A stretch of DNA of 64,000 nt from Okapia johnstoni. Lineage: Eukaryota; Chordata; Mammalia; Artiodactyla; Giraffidae. The stretch spans positions 83,946,713 through 84,010,712 of the forward strand of contig CM044310.1 of NCBI GenBank assembly GCA_024291935.2, given 5' to 3'. Both the position numbers and the translations under genes were made by a program. The notes under the pieces were generated by a model, which had not been told where the DNA came from, did no database searches, and worked only from the letters and a program-made list of their open reading frames with translations. Position 1 is the stretch's first letter. Every line of letters starts with the position of its first letter. Shown here piece after piece: positions 44,962 through 56,295 of this stretch.

Positions 44962-46730
44962 CTCAGTGACATTGGAATAGGCAATATTTTATTATTTTAT
45001 TAGATATGACATGAAAAGCACAAGATACAAAATAAAAACAGATAAACTGGACTTCACTTACAATTTTTGTGCATAAAAGGACACCATCAACCTTCTTTGT
45101 GGCTGAGTAATATTTCATTGTATAAGTATGCCACATCTCTTTTACTCTCATTTATTTCTGGACACTTGGGTTGTTTGCATATCTTAACTATGGTATTTGA
45201 GTAATACTGCTATAAAAATGTGAGTGCATGTATCTTTTTGAATTAGTTATTTTGGTTTTTTTCAGATATAATACCCAGGAGTGGAATTGTTGGATCATAC
45301 AATAGTTCTATCTTTAGTTTGTTGAGGAACCTCTGTTTTCCATAGTGGCTGCACTAATTTACATTCTCACCAACGGTGCATGAGAATTCCTCACAACAAA
45401 GTATTCTTCATATACTTGGCAACATTTTTTATTTGTAGATTTTTTGATGATGGACATTCTGACAGGTGTGAGGTGATTTTGTTCTTGTTCTGTAAAAAAT
45501 GTCGTGGGTATTTTGATAGAGATTGCATTAAATTTGTAGATTTCTTTGGGTAGTAGGGCCATTTTTAACAACATTAATTCTTCTAACCTAACAACAAGGG
45601 ATATCTTTCCATGCTTTGGTATCATCTTCAATCCTTTATCAGTGTTTCATAGTTTTCAGAATATAGGTTATTCACTTCCTTAGTTATATTTATTCACAGA
45701 TATTTTATTCTTTTTGCTGAGATTTTAGACAGGATTCTTTTTTGCTTTCTCTTTCTGATAGTTCATTACTAATATATAAAAGCAACAGATTTCTGTATAT
45801 CAATCTTATATCCTGCAACTTTACTGAATTAATTTATTGGTTTTAATAGTTTTATGGTGGAGACTTGAGTGTTTTCTATGTTAAAATACCATGTCATCTG
45901 AAATTTTGCCATTTGTAACCACATGGATGGACCTAGAGACTATCATGCGTAGTGAAATAAGTCAGAGAAAAGACAAATACTGTATATTATCACTTCTATG
46001 TGGAATCTAAAAATTAAAACGAATGTATATGACAAAACAGAAACAGACTCACCAATACAGAAAATAAACTAGTGGTTACCAGTGGAGAGATGGAAGAAGG
46101 GAGGGACAAAATAAGGATATGGGAATAAGAAATACAAACTACCATGTATAAAATAGATAAATAATAAGGACATATTATAAAGCACAAGGAATTATAACCA
46201 TTATTTTGTAAAGACTTTAAATGGAGTATAATCTATAAAAATATTGAGGCACTCTGCTGTTCATCTGAAACTAAGATAATACTGTAAAATGATTATACTT
46301 CAATAAAAAATAAAAATTTTTAAAAAAATGGACACCATCAAGAAGGTGAAAAGATAACCCAAAAAAGGGAGAAAATACTTGCAAATAATATATCTGACAA
46401 GACATTTACATTCATAACATATAAATAACTATTATAAAGCAACAATTATAACATAAATAACACAATTTTAAAGCAGTCAATAGATCTAAATAGATATTTT
46501 TCCAAATAAGATAACAAATGGCCAATAAAAACTAATATTGTCAGTTATTAGGGAAATGCAAATCAAAACCTATATCCACCAGGATGGCTATAATTAAAAA
46601 GACAGTAACATAATAATAACAGGTAATAATAAGTGTTGATAAGGACTTGGAAACATTGCAACCTTCATACATTGCTGGTGGGAATGTAAAAATGGTACAG
46701 CTGCTATGGAAAACAGTTCTGAGTTCATAG
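44962..46730 (+). repeat. Older L1 ORF2 segment interrupted by a younger L1
   Basis: Plus-strand L1 ORF2 is present in two parts. The left part is 44962-45090 ('cagtgacattggaataggc' to 'aaaggacaccatcaa'). The right part is 46330-46730 ('ggacaccatcaagaaggtga' to 'gctatggaaaacagttctg'). They join through the duplicated 'ggacaccatcaa', showing that the DNA between was inserted later. The frame is badly decayed. Confidence 0.85.
45079..46341. mobile_element. L1 with inverted 5' part (twin priming), nested in L1
   Basis: 45091-45897 is L1 ORF2 in reverse, and 45898-46329 is the L1 end in forward orientation with A-rich tail. The reverse part ends, in L1 order, at 'ttactcagccacaaagaagg' (rc of 45091-45110). 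The forward part starts at 'ctgaaattttgccatttg', the text that directly follows in an intact L1. 'ggacaccatcaa' flanks the whole at 45079-45090 and 46330-46341. The inverted arm also has an internal deletion near 45470-45490. This is the structure expected from twin priming. Confidence 0.85.
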
Positions 46731-46734
46731 TTCA

Positions 46735-47975
46735 TCATGGTTTACTCATGCTGTTATATATTCTATGGTTTGGATACATGTATAATGACATATATTCATC
46801 ATTATAGTATCATACAGAGTATTTTCATCATCCTAAAAATCCTGTGTTCCATCTATTGATCCCTCCTTCCCTGTCCTTCCCCCAAGGCTCTGGTTGATCT
46901 TTTTACTGTCTCATAGTTTTGCCTTTTCCAGAATGTTATATTCTTGGAATCATAGAGTTTGTAGCCTTTTCCAACTAAATTCTTTCACTTGGCAACATTC
47001 AATGAAGGTTCCTCATTGTCTTTTTATCGCTTAATAGCTCATTACTTTTTAGTACTGAATAATATTCCATTACCTGGATGTGCCAGAGTTTATTTATCCA
47101 TTCACGTACTGAAGGTCATCTTTATCGCTTCCAAGTTTTGGCAATCGGAAATAAAGTGAAGACAAATGTCCATGTGCATGTTTTTGTATGGATGTGTTTT
47201 CAGCTTCTTTGGGTAAATATCAAGGAAAAAAAATCACTGGGTTATATGTTAAGAGTATGTTTAGTTTTATAGGAAATCATCAAATGAGTATTCTCACCAG
47301 CAATGAATGAGAGTTCTTGTTGGTCCATTTCCTCATCAGTGCTTGGTTTTGTCAGTGCTCTGGATTTTGACCATTTTTTAATAGGGGTAGTATTATCTCA
47401 TGGTTGCTTTAATTTGCATTTCCCTGATGCATATGATGTACAGTATCTCTTCAGATGCTTATTTCCCATCTGTATATCTTCTTTGGTGAGGTGTCTATTA
47501 AGGTCTTTGGCCTATTTTTAAATCAGGTTGTTTGCTTTCTTGTTGAGTTTTAAGAGTTATTTGTATTTCAGTTTCTTTGAAACTGCTATTTTGGACAGCA
47601 GTTTATCAGATATTTTTGCAAATATTTTCTCCCAGCCTGAAATTATCTTTTATAGCGGAGAGAGGTTTTTAATTTTAATGAAGTTCAACTTATCAATTAT
47701 TTTTTCCATGGATTGTGCCTTGGGTGCTGTATCTACAAAGTCATCACCATACCCAAGATTACCTAGGTTTATCTCCCAGGAGTTTTATAGTTTCTCATTT
47801 TACATCTAGCTCTATGATCCATTTTGAGTTCATTTTTTGAAGTATCTAAAGTCTATGTCTAAATATACTTTTTTTCGTATGTGAATGTCCATTTGTTCCA
47901 GCACTATTCATTGAAAAGACCCTCTTTGCCCCACTGTATTATCTTTGCTCCTTTGTCAAAGATCAGTTGGCTGTG
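46735..47975 (-). repeat. L1 LINE ORF2 end and 3' UTR, old
   Basis: Reverse-oriented L1M-type: 3' UTR text 'catcattatagtatcataca', 'gttttgccttttccagaatg', then ORF2 complement such as 'aatattccattacctggatg', 'catttccctgatgcatatga', 'tcttctttggtgaggtgtct', ending near 'tcaaagatcagttggctg'. Plus-strand frames in it are antisense shadows. Confidence 0.87.
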
Positions 47976-48115
47976 TTTATGATGAGATTTTTTAAGACCA
48001 TGAAAATATTTTTAAATTAGATGGTAGCGTTGTTTGCACAAACGTGTGAATATAAAAATCACTAAGCTGAATACTTTAAATGGGCAAATTATTATAACTC
48101 AATAAAGCTCTTTTA
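47976..48115 (+). repeat. L1 3' UTR end fragment
   Basis: Forward 3' end: 'aattagatggtagcgttgtt', 'gctgaatactttaaatggg', 'taactcaataaagctctt'. It differs in subfamily from the reverse L1 just before it, so it is taken as an independent fragment. Confidence 0.65.
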
Positions 48116-48520
48116 AGAAAGATTGTGGCTTCTGTCATTCATTTCACTTGTTCACTCGGAGGAAGCTATAGCTGACATGTTGTGAGCCGCCTTATGGTGG
48201 CAAAGATCTGATAGAGGCCTCTGAGTAGTGGACAGCAAGTAGCCAAGGCCCCCTAGTCCAAAAATACATAAAGAACCAAATCCTGCCAACAACTATGTAG
48301 CTGAGCTTGGAAGTGGATTCTTCCCTAGTCAAGCCTTGACATGAGATCAGAGCCTAGGCCAATACCTTGATTACAGCCTTGTGTGAAGCCCTGAGACAGA
48401 GAACCCAGCAAGGCCATTCCAGGATTTCTGACGCAGAGAAACGGTGAACAATAAATGTCATTTTAAGTCACTCAATTGTGTGGTATGTTATGCAGCATAA
48501 TACAATGAACACACGAGACA
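48116..48520 (+). repeat. Possible MaLR-type LTR or other ancient repeat
   Basis: Text such as 'cctgccaacaactatgtagc', 'ccttgattacagccttgtg' and 'aataaatgtcattttaagtc', then 'ttatgcagcataatacaa', resembles a common mammalian repeat with an LTR-like polyadenylation region. The family is not certain. Confidence 0.4.
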
Positions 48521-48529
48521 ACACCAAAT

Positions 48530-49140
48530 CCTTTTCCATGGGTGGTAATAATCTATACTTCTACTAGCAGTGAATGAAAGTTCGCAATCCTCCATGTCTT
48601 CACTGTCGCTTTGTTGTTTGAATTTTAAATGCTTATCAATTGGGTCAGTCTGAAATAATATCTTGGTGATATTTTACTTTGCATTCCCTAGCTTACTAAT
48701 GAGATTGAGTATCTTTTCACATGTTTATAAGCTATTCAAATGTATTTTCTATGAAACATCTGTTTTTTATCTTTTGTGCATTATTCTACCTTTTCTGCTT
48801 CTTTTTATGATTAGAGAAGTTTTCAAATATATTAGATACTAATCCTTTGTCAGTTATGTGTGATGAAAATTCTTCCCCCCATTTGTGCCTTCGTCTTCAA
48901 CCCTTATGGTATCTTTTAGTGAGAAGGACTGTAAACAGATTTAATATAGTCAAATTCATCTATCCTTTCCTTTATTTGTAGCACTTTTTGAGACTTAGGA
49001 AATCCTTCCCTACTTTGAAGTCATAGGAATATCCTCTTATATTTTCTTCCAGATATAATCTGGCTTTTCACACTCTAAGTTATTTTATCTTTAAGAAAGC
49101 TATGGCTTTTATCATAGGTGTAGAATTTTTCACCAATGAC
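48530..49140 (-). repeat. L1 LINE ORF2 fragment, old
   Basis: Reverse-oriented and very diverged: 'tactagcagtgaatgaaagt', 'ttgcattccctagcttact', 'actaatcctttgtcagttat', 'atcttttagtgagaaggact', 'tttaagaaagctatggctt'. Confidence 0.75.
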
Positions 49141-49269
49141 TTGTCCCTCATATTTTTTTTCCCTTCCCAGAAGAAGAGTTCTTCTTAACTTCTCCCCATC
49201 ACTGGTGTTTCTACTATTCTCTTATTCCTCGCCACCTTTCTAACTGCCTCCCTTTTAAAGAGCCCAGTG

Positions 49270-49490
49270 GGGGACTTCACTGGTGGCCCAGTGGTTAAGA
49301 ATCAGTCTTCCAATGCAGGGGACATGGGTTCAATCCCTGGGGAACTAAGACCCCACATGCCTTGGGGTAACCAAGTGTGGATGTTCTAGAGCCCACACAC
49401 TGCAATTATAGAAGCCCAACAAAGACTCGGTGCAGCACCCCCCAAGAAAGTCCAGTGGCCCACCTATAAGAAGCTGAATAAAGAAGTTTT
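49270..49490 (+). repeat. CHR SINE
   Basis: Plus-strand: head 'gggacttcactggtggccca', 'gggttcaatccctgggg', body 'agagcccacacactgcaatt', tail 'agctgaataaagaagttt'. Confidence 0.85.
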
Positions 49491-50739
49491 GGGTGCATCT
49501 ATACAATAAGGATGTCATATGTCATGGCTTTTAAAGAATGAAATAAAACTCTATGCTGAGATGCAAGAATATGTGATACAGGCATGCAGCAGAATAGTAC
49601 AGCTGTGAGTATGTGGGAGTGGATGTACATATGAATAACTGTGGAATAAATATCAAACTTACCAGCAGCTATAGCCCTCAAGGACAGGACACAGCTACCT
49701 CAAGGATATTAAACACTTTTCCTACTTAAATCTATAATTTTTGGTGGTTTTGCAGTGAGCATGTATCACCTATAATTTGAAAAATAAATAAATTATGTAT
49801 TTATTTTATTGCAAATAAATAGGAGGCACAAAAATGAGGCACAAAATAAAACCTCCTACATATCATGTATCATGTATCTGATAAATATCTGCTCATACAG
49901 AGGCCACATCAGGCATTTGGGGCCACAACAGAGACAAGGAGGTCCTAATTTTCATGGAGATCACTTCAATAGATTCACCTCAAAGTCTCCATCCCTTCTG
50001 TTGTGCCTTTTCTAACTATCCTACCCTGTAACATGAGTCTTCCCTCCTCTGTGCTCCTAAAACACTCTTGCTCTTGTCCATTCACTCACAATGACAGATT
50101 ATCTGATGTGAGGCACTGTGTCTCCTTAAACAAACCTCATTTCCCTGAACAAATTAAGTAAGGCTTCCTAAGGACAAACACCATTTTTCACGTGTCAGAG
50201 TCTCCCCCAGCACGCATCAAAGTGGAGAAAATCAGAGTGGGCATTCAATGACAGTTGCTGACTGACTTGGATGAGGTGGAAGTTGGGATGTGCCTTTTGG
50301 GAAAAAACGAATTTCATATTTTCACTTTAAGGAAAGGGAATCATTCTAATTCACATTGCACTCTGAGAATAAAAACTCACCATCCCGCACAAACAAAATG
50401 GGGCAATTGTCAATGTAGCTATTAGAATATTATAGGCATCAATCGATTGTCTGTATGCTTGTTATCCACTTTGTAGATTATTTGTGGCCACATTGATATC
50501 TTCAGTTGGTTGCCCCCTCTCTGACCTGCAGTCTTCCGCTTGGTTGCAACACTGGTGAGTACCCAGGGAACACTGACTAATTTAAACATCAGCTCAGAGC
50601 AAATGTAATTAGGAAGATAAATTTGCTGCAAAGCTACCACACAATGTCTACTCAAACCAAACAACAATAACATTATCATCTAGCGTTTTAGCTGATTCAT
50701 GATTCTGCTCATTACAGTAACCACAAAGAGTCCTAATTT
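49491..50739. other. Stretch without gene; possible L2 remnant
   Basis: 49990-50275 resembles the L2 3' part ('gtgaggcactgtgtctcctt', 'gcattcaatgacagttgctg'). The rest is not recognised. An 85-codon minus frame (50422-50679) has no known relatives. Confidence 0.4.
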
Positions 50740-51310
50740 TCTCATGAGAAATGTTTTTTTTCTTATAAATTTAAACATACCATAACCTAAAATACCATGT
50801 GATCCAAGAAATCCCACTTCAAATTGACTTGGCGTTCACTCAAGTGAAATTAAAACTTATATTCACACAAAGGCCTGTTACACAAATGTTACCCCCAAAG
50901 GAAAAACAAATGTCCTCTAATTGGTCAACAAATAAACTATGGTATATCGATACAATGCCATACTACTCAGCAATAAAAAGCACCAACTACCAATATCTGC
51001 TTTAACATAAATGAATTCAAGTGCATTGTGCTAGGTGACAGAAGTCAGACACAAAAATCTATACACTCTTTGATTTAATCTATATGACACTCTGGAAAAG
51101 GAAAAATTATAGAGACCAAAAAAAAAAAAAAAGGGTGTGTATTCCCAGGGCTGGGGTGGAGAAGAGGTTAAGTACAAAGGAGCAAGAGGGTGCATTTGGG
51201 GGAATGGCAACACTGTTTCTTGAATGTGGTGGTGGTGACGCAACTATGAGTGTTTGTCAAAACTCTGAAAAGGATGAGTTTTACTGTATGTAAATAAACC
51301 TGACTAAAAA
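50740..51310 (+). repeat. L1 LINE 3' end, old
   Basis: Plus-strand L1M-like: 'accatgtgatccaagaaatc', 'aaactatggtatatcgatac', 'tactactcagcaataaaaag', 3' UTR with 'ccagggctggggtggag', an A17 run at 51118-51134, and 'tgaatgtggtggtggtgacg'. Confidence 0.77.
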
Positions 51311-51395
51311 CAAGTTTACCACTCCCTGAGTCTTAGTTTTTCCTCCTTCTATAGAGCTGCCTGCATAACACCCTGGAGTGAGAAGTCCTCCTTAT

Positions 51396-51719
51396 AGAGG
51401 CATTTAGGGGCTTCCCAGGTGGCACTAGTGGTAAAGAACCCACCTGCCGATGCAGGAGATGCAGATTTCATCCCTGGGTTAGAAAGATCCCATGGAGGAG
51501 GGCACGACAACCAACTCATGTATTCTTGCCTGGAGAATTTCATGGACAGAGGAGCCTGGTGGGCTACAGTCCACAGGGTTGCACAGAGTCAGACACTACT
51601 GAAGCGACTAAGTGTGTGCACACACACACACACCGTGGTTGCAGACCCTAAATCGCAATACCCCACTGATCCTGAATAAATTTATCTTAAAACAAAACAA
51701 AACAAAACAAGAGGCATTT
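51396..51719 (+). repeat. Bov-tA SINE with extra 3' sequence inside its TSD
   Basis: The Bov-tA begins at 51406 ('ggggcttcccaggtggcact') and its tail runs into a CA tract (51619-51633). About 45 unrelated bases follow, then a (AAAAC)-type tail at 51691-51709. The 10-bp word 'agaggcattt' flanks the whole, at 51396-51405 and 51710-51719. So the downstream bases came in with the SINE or were added within its borders. Confidence 0.85.
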
Positions 51720-52909
51720 GATAAGTGCTCTTGAGAGTAATGGTGGAACAAGCTCTGTCACCTCTATTTTCCAGCTATGGTACTCAAGGTTTGCAAACTA
51801 CTAACTGAAGTTCATTATCTAGCCTTTAGCAGGAATAATCTAGATCGAGCTTTATTTTTTCACGCACTTTTATTTTAGTAACTTGAAAAAATTTTAATCC
51901 AGAGTTTTCATTTGCATCAGCATTGAGTTTGATAAAGCAGCTTAAATTAGCAGAAGAATCACACACCTGTGTCAAATTTTCATATCAACCACCTCAGACT
52001 TTGAGTCAGGGAAGACTTTATATATCCAAAAATGATCTCTCATTTCATCATGCACATTGGTATGGAAGAAATAAAACTTGTTAAAGGAAATAGCAAAATA
52101 AAAATAAAATCAAAGAGGTGACATTTGTTTCTACACTTACACCTGATTATGAAGCAACTATCAGAGACCAAAAATATGTCAAGTTAGTGATGAATATGTA
52201 TCAAAAATCAATCCTACTTGTCCTATGTTATGTCTAGCCAATGTCAGGATAGATCATTTTAGGCATTCACTAGGCGGTTTTGTGCTCTGTGTATCAGAAC
52301 CCTTTGTGAGTGAAATTCCACCCAACAAAAGGTTGTAAACATCCATGAGATACTAGGACCTGTGCTTTCTAGCATAACACATAAAGATGAAGCAAGTCAT
52401 GGGCCACAACCTTAATGAAATTGAAATTTAGTAAGAGAAACAGGCATGGAAACAAGGTGCAGTCAATGTTATAATAATATGAGGTCACAGGAGATAGATT
52501 AATTTTGATGCACATACTGGGACGGTTTCATGAAAGAGGTGGTATATGGTCTTGGTGGGGGTTCAACAGATAGTGATGGCAGCAAGTGCCACTCTGTGAG
52601 TGGGGAACGATGTGAACAGGAAGGGGTCATGTATAACTGGAGAATGAATGAGCTGCATGTAACTAAAGCTGAAGGGTACAAGTTGCAGAAACGTCCTGCA
52701 GAGACATTAGAGGGCATGAATTCCATGAAGGGTGGGGAACTGAAGAACAGCAGGATCAGACTAGCAGTATGGGCTGGGCATTAACAATATCTCCTGGGAG
52801 GCAGAAGAAAAAATAGTGATTAAAAGCAAATGCTGAGGAGCCAAGCAACCCTGTAGTTGAGTCCCAGGCCTGCTGTCTCAGAACTCAGATTTGCCTGGCA
52901 AGCAGGGAT
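51720..52909. other. Stretch without gene or recognised repeat
   Basis: AT-rich single-copy-looking sequence. Opposed frames near 52499-52784 are unremarkable. Confidence 0.45.
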
Positions 52910-53028
52910 GTCTAATTTTTTGGCCATGCCATGCAGCATGCAGGATCTTAGTTCCCTGACCAGGAATCGAACCCATACACCCTGCACTGGAAGAGCAGTC
53001 TTAACCACTGGACCACCAGGGAGGTCCC
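52910..53028 (-). repeat. CHR SINE, 5' part
   Basis: Reverse-oriented: 'ttttttggccatgccatgc', 'ggatcttagttccctgacc', head ending 'gaccaccagggaggtcc'. Confidence 0.87.
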
Positions 53029-53349
53029 TGAAGCCGTGTCTATACGACAGCCATTCTTTTCTCTTCACTGCTAATAAAACTTTGATTTTGATTGGTTAGC
53101 TGTTTGTCCATAACTTCAGGAGGTGAATTACTAATTGTCTAAGAGAGCAGTTTTAAAAGTGTGGTCCACAGACACTTGAGAGCCCTAAGACCCTCTCAGG
53201 AAGTCTGTAAGAAATAAACTATTTTCATAAGAATGCTAAGACATGATTTATCTTGTTTCACTGTGGTGAAATTAGTAGTGGGTAAAATTGCTGGTGCCCT
53301 AGAATGAATCAAGGCAAGGCACCAAACTGCTTTAGTAGCCAGGTACCAC

Positions 53350-53352
<3 letters not shown>

Positions 53353-53380
<28 letters not shown>
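53353..53380. repeat. A28 homopolymer
   Basis: Twenty-eight A in a row inside the hAT relic, at a position where the family has a short A stretch. So this is expansion rather than a retroposon tail. Confidence 0.95.
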
Positions 53381-53382
<2 letters not shown>

Positions 53383-53489
53383 TCAGTTTCACTTAAAAGA
53401 ACCCTTGATGGAGGAATAAAAATTGCTGACAAATTAGTCCTGACCTTAATTTAAGTCCTAACAGGTTAAATTCTGACCTTCAAATATCC

Positions 53490-54310
53490 ATCTTTTAAAG
53501 ATTATGTGTGATAAAGTGAGAAGCACACATGAAGTATTTCTGGGCATACTGAAGGACTATGTCTCAAGGAAAGGCAACCTGTGCAAAGGTTTGAGTTACA
53601 GGCCGAACTAACCACTTTTTTTTTTTTTTTTTAGTATCATGGAACATCAGTTTTACTTAAAATAACAACTAAAAAACCATGGTTATCCAGACTTAGGTAT
53701 CTGGCAGGCAATATGAACTTCACACTTCAAGGAGAACAACTGATAGTGTTTACTGCAAATAACAAAATATGAGCTTTCAAGTGAAAATTAGAATTTTTGG
53801 AAAACTTGTATCTGCCACTGAGAGCTTGATAATTTCCCAGTATGTAAAGATTTGTGATGAGATCAGTGGTGACACTGATGAATATGATTTCTATATTGCT
53901 TAATAAAATATAATATTTGGAAGATCTGCATAACTCAGTGAACCAATATTTTCCAAATGACCAATGCATGAGGTTACAAAGTCATATGTGGGTAAAAGTT
54001 CCCTTCAAATTACAAAATAGACCAGTGGGTTTTTATAAAACAGAATTCAAAATGTTTATTGATAAGGTTTCAGATCTCACATTGCAATAAATGTTAAGAA
54101 ACTACCACTTGGCGAGTCTGGGTAGTGTCAATAAAGAATATCTACACTTATCTAAAATGGGCTTTAAAAATATACTAGCTTCTTCCACTAAATATCTGTG
54201 TGAGATTGGATTTTCCTCACGTACTTCAACTAAAACAACTTATCACAACAGATTGAACAGAAGGAGCTACGAGAATCAAGGTGTCTTCTGTGAAGTCAGA
54301 CATTAAAGAA
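53490..54310 (+). pseudogene. hAT transposase remnant, C-terminal half
   Basis: Decayed coding sequence of a hAT transposase. The best piece (54091-54306, 71 codons) has the C-terminal hAT dimerisation region: TKYLCEIGFSS and TSTKTTYHNRLN at residues 33-56. Further upstream in the same element, frame-shifted bits such as those near 53500-53600 and 53900-53960 continue the family. Stops and the T17 tract break the frame, and the BED-finger N terminus is not visible. It is an inactive relic; host genes domesticated from hAT transposases show the same region, but this copy is clearly broken. Confidence 0.8.
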
Positions 54311-54559
54311 ATCTACAAAAATGTAAAGCAATACCACTCTTCTAGTTAATTTTTTTGGAAAATATTTTTAGTAAAAATATTTTAATATTAAGATGAATTT
54401 TTCTTGCTATCTTTAATACATTACTAATTTTTTAAAATTTACCAGTTTTAATTTCTATTAGCTATAACTAATAACAATAGCTACAACTCATAAACAAAGC
54501 TCTCTCTTTTTAATAGTGAAAACAGGTCCTGAGACCAAAATGTTTGAGAACCACTCTTT

Positions 54560-54766
54560 TAAGACCCTGGTAAAGAATCCACCCGCAAATGCAGAAGACA
54601 CAAGAGACATGGATTCAATTGCTGGGTCAGAAAGAGTCCCCTGGAGAAGGAAATGGCAACCCACTTCAGTATTCTTGTCTGGAGAATCCCATGGACAGAA
54701 GAGCCTGGCAGGCCACAGTCCATGGTGTCACAAAGAGTTGGGTATGATTGAGCACACACACACTTC
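54560..54766 (+). repeat. Bov-tA SINE, 5'-truncated
   Basis: Begins within the head ('accctggtaaagaatccacc') directly after the hAT end. It has the body 'aaggaaatggcaacccact' and tail 'gggtatgattgagcac', then a short CA tract. Confidence 0.9.
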
Positions 54767-55194
54767 TAAGCCCATCAAGGTAACTTCATTTCCCTTTGCC
54801 ACATATTCATTTGTCCAGCTTCTCTGGAAGGTGAGCATGATGGTATGACTTAATTCTAACCAATGAATTGAAAAAGGGAATCATCTGGGGTCACCTAGGG
54901 AGAATTTTCATTTCTGAGTATTAAAGAGCAGTACAGAGAAGGGGCCCTATGACACTTCCTGTCTTGTTTCCTGCTTTGGGTGTTTTTCTATGAAGATGTC
55001 ATGCTTGGGGCTGTTACAGCCCTCTTTCAATACACTGATGATTCATTGAAGTTGTTAGAAAAAAAGCGTCAAAGGAGACTGAACCCTTAGGGACATTATT
55101 GAGCACTGGTAAGGCCTGTTTTGAGATTTCCTATAAAGCAAACAGTAAGTAATTTTACCAGTTTAACTTTGGCCAGGTTTAGAAATTATTCCTA
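54767..55194. other. Stretch without gene or recognised repeat
   Basis: Nothing recognised on either strand. Confidence 0.45.
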
Positions 55195-55305
55195 ACCTTT
55201 CCTCCTAGGGATACTGTCATCATTAAATGAGATAATACATGATACTAAAAACAGTGCCTGACAGATAGTAAGCTCTCAGTAAATGTCAGTGATTACTACA
55301 GATTT
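55195..55305 (+). repeat. MIR SINE 3' part
   Basis: 'cattaaatgagataatacat', 'aacagtgcctgacagatagt', 'aagctctcagtaaatgtca' match the 3' half of MIR in order. Confidence 0.65.
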
Positions 55306-55309
55306 GTAT

Positions 55310-55519
55310 GTGCTATGCTCAGTCACTCAGTCGTGTCTGATCTTTGCAACCACATGGACTGTAGTCTGCCAGGCTCCTCTATCCATGGAATTCTCCGGGC
55401 AAGAATACTGGAGCGGGTTGCCATTTCCTCCTCTGGGTATCTTTCTGACCCAGGGATTGAACCCACATCTCTTGCATCAGCAGGCAGATTCTTTACCACT
55501 GAGCTACTTAGGAAACCCA
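55310..55519 (-). repeat. Bov-tA SINE
   Basis: Reverse-oriented: tail 'ctcagtcactcagtcgtgtc', body 'gggcaagaatactggagcgg', head ending 'gagctacttaggaaaccc'. Nearly matching flanks 'agatttgt' and 'agatctgt' may be its TSD. Confidence 0.93.
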
Positions 55520-56178
55520 TAGATCTGTTGTGAAGACCAAATAAAGTAACATATGTAGTGTTTAACCAACTTCTTATTTGCATAAGAACTATTTGTGAGA
55601 AATCTTTCTTAATGATACCTGTGTACACATGAGCTCATACTGTCTTCCTATTCTTTTTCAGGTTGAAATAGGTTGAATAACCAGATACTTTAATAGCTAT
55701 TATTATAGCAAGAAAGAAATCAATGTTTCCTGATGGCAAAATAGAACTTCTAAGGTATTCACATTAAGTTTTATTTGAAGTTGTCATATTCCAAAAGGCA
55801 AGAAGCTTTCAAACTATGCAATTATCTATAATTCCAGTGAACATGCAATTGTTTTCTATCTGTAACACTGTTATTTCGAGGTGTCACTAGGCACTTAGCT
55901 TACATGCATAGATAGATGTTTGCCATAGGAAAATCTAGAATACAAACTAACATTCAGAAATCTGAAATAATTATAAGGGTATTTTCAGGCAACCAAAAAT
56001 AATAGAGGGAGAAGAAAAATACAAATGTCAGGATCCCACACTAACATTAGTTAAAGTGAAAAAAAAAAAAAACTGGAATCAGACTCTAGGGTCAGAATTG
56101 ATGAGGCTGCCTCCGTAAAGCTATGACTATATCTTAAGGTTATATTAATAAAGATACAGTATCTAAAAGGACAGACTT
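55520..56178. other. AT-rich stretch without gene or recognised repeat
   Basis: Nothing recognised. A short A run lies near 56060. Confidence 0.5.
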
Positions 56179-56295
56179 AGAAGTCTTAGTTTAGTCTATG
56201 GCCATACCACCCTGAATATGCCTGATCTTGTCTGATCTCAGAAGCTAAGAAGGCTCGGGCCTGGTTAGTACTTTGAAGGGAGAAGTCTTAGTCTA
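56179..56295 (+). pseudogene. Truncated 5S rRNA retropseudogene with TSD
   Basis: 56194-56280 matches the first ~87 of 121 nt of 5S rRNA, beginning exactly at its 5' end: 'gtctatggccataccaccct', 'ctgatctcagaagctaag', 'cgggcctggttagtact'. It stops at 'gaaggg'. It is flanked by 'agaagtcttagttta' (56179-56193) and 'agaagtcttagtcta' (56281-56295), a 15-bp duplication with one mismatch. There is no A tail. C-to-T and G-to-A changes, many at CpGs, show decay. It is a retrocopy, not a working 5S gene. Confidence 0.93.

Larger units (their letters stand above)
53148..54555 (+). mobile_element. hAT DNA transposon relic, 1.4 kb
   Basis: The left end, with 'aaaagtgtggtccacagac', and the right end 'aaaatgtttgagaaccactc' are worn terminal inverted repeats of the 'cagtggttctcaaa' type. 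The inside follows a widespread eutherian autonomous hAT family, including the block 'gatctgcataactcagtgaa'. Homopolymers A28 (53353-53380) and T17 (53616-53632) expanded inside it. The family name (Charlie/Zaphod group) is left open. Confidence 0.82.

Noticed and set aside
46735..48115. A second inverted (twin-primed) L1
   Set aside because: The reverse part already reaches into a 3' UTR and the forward end looks like a different subfamily. No TSD around the pair was found.
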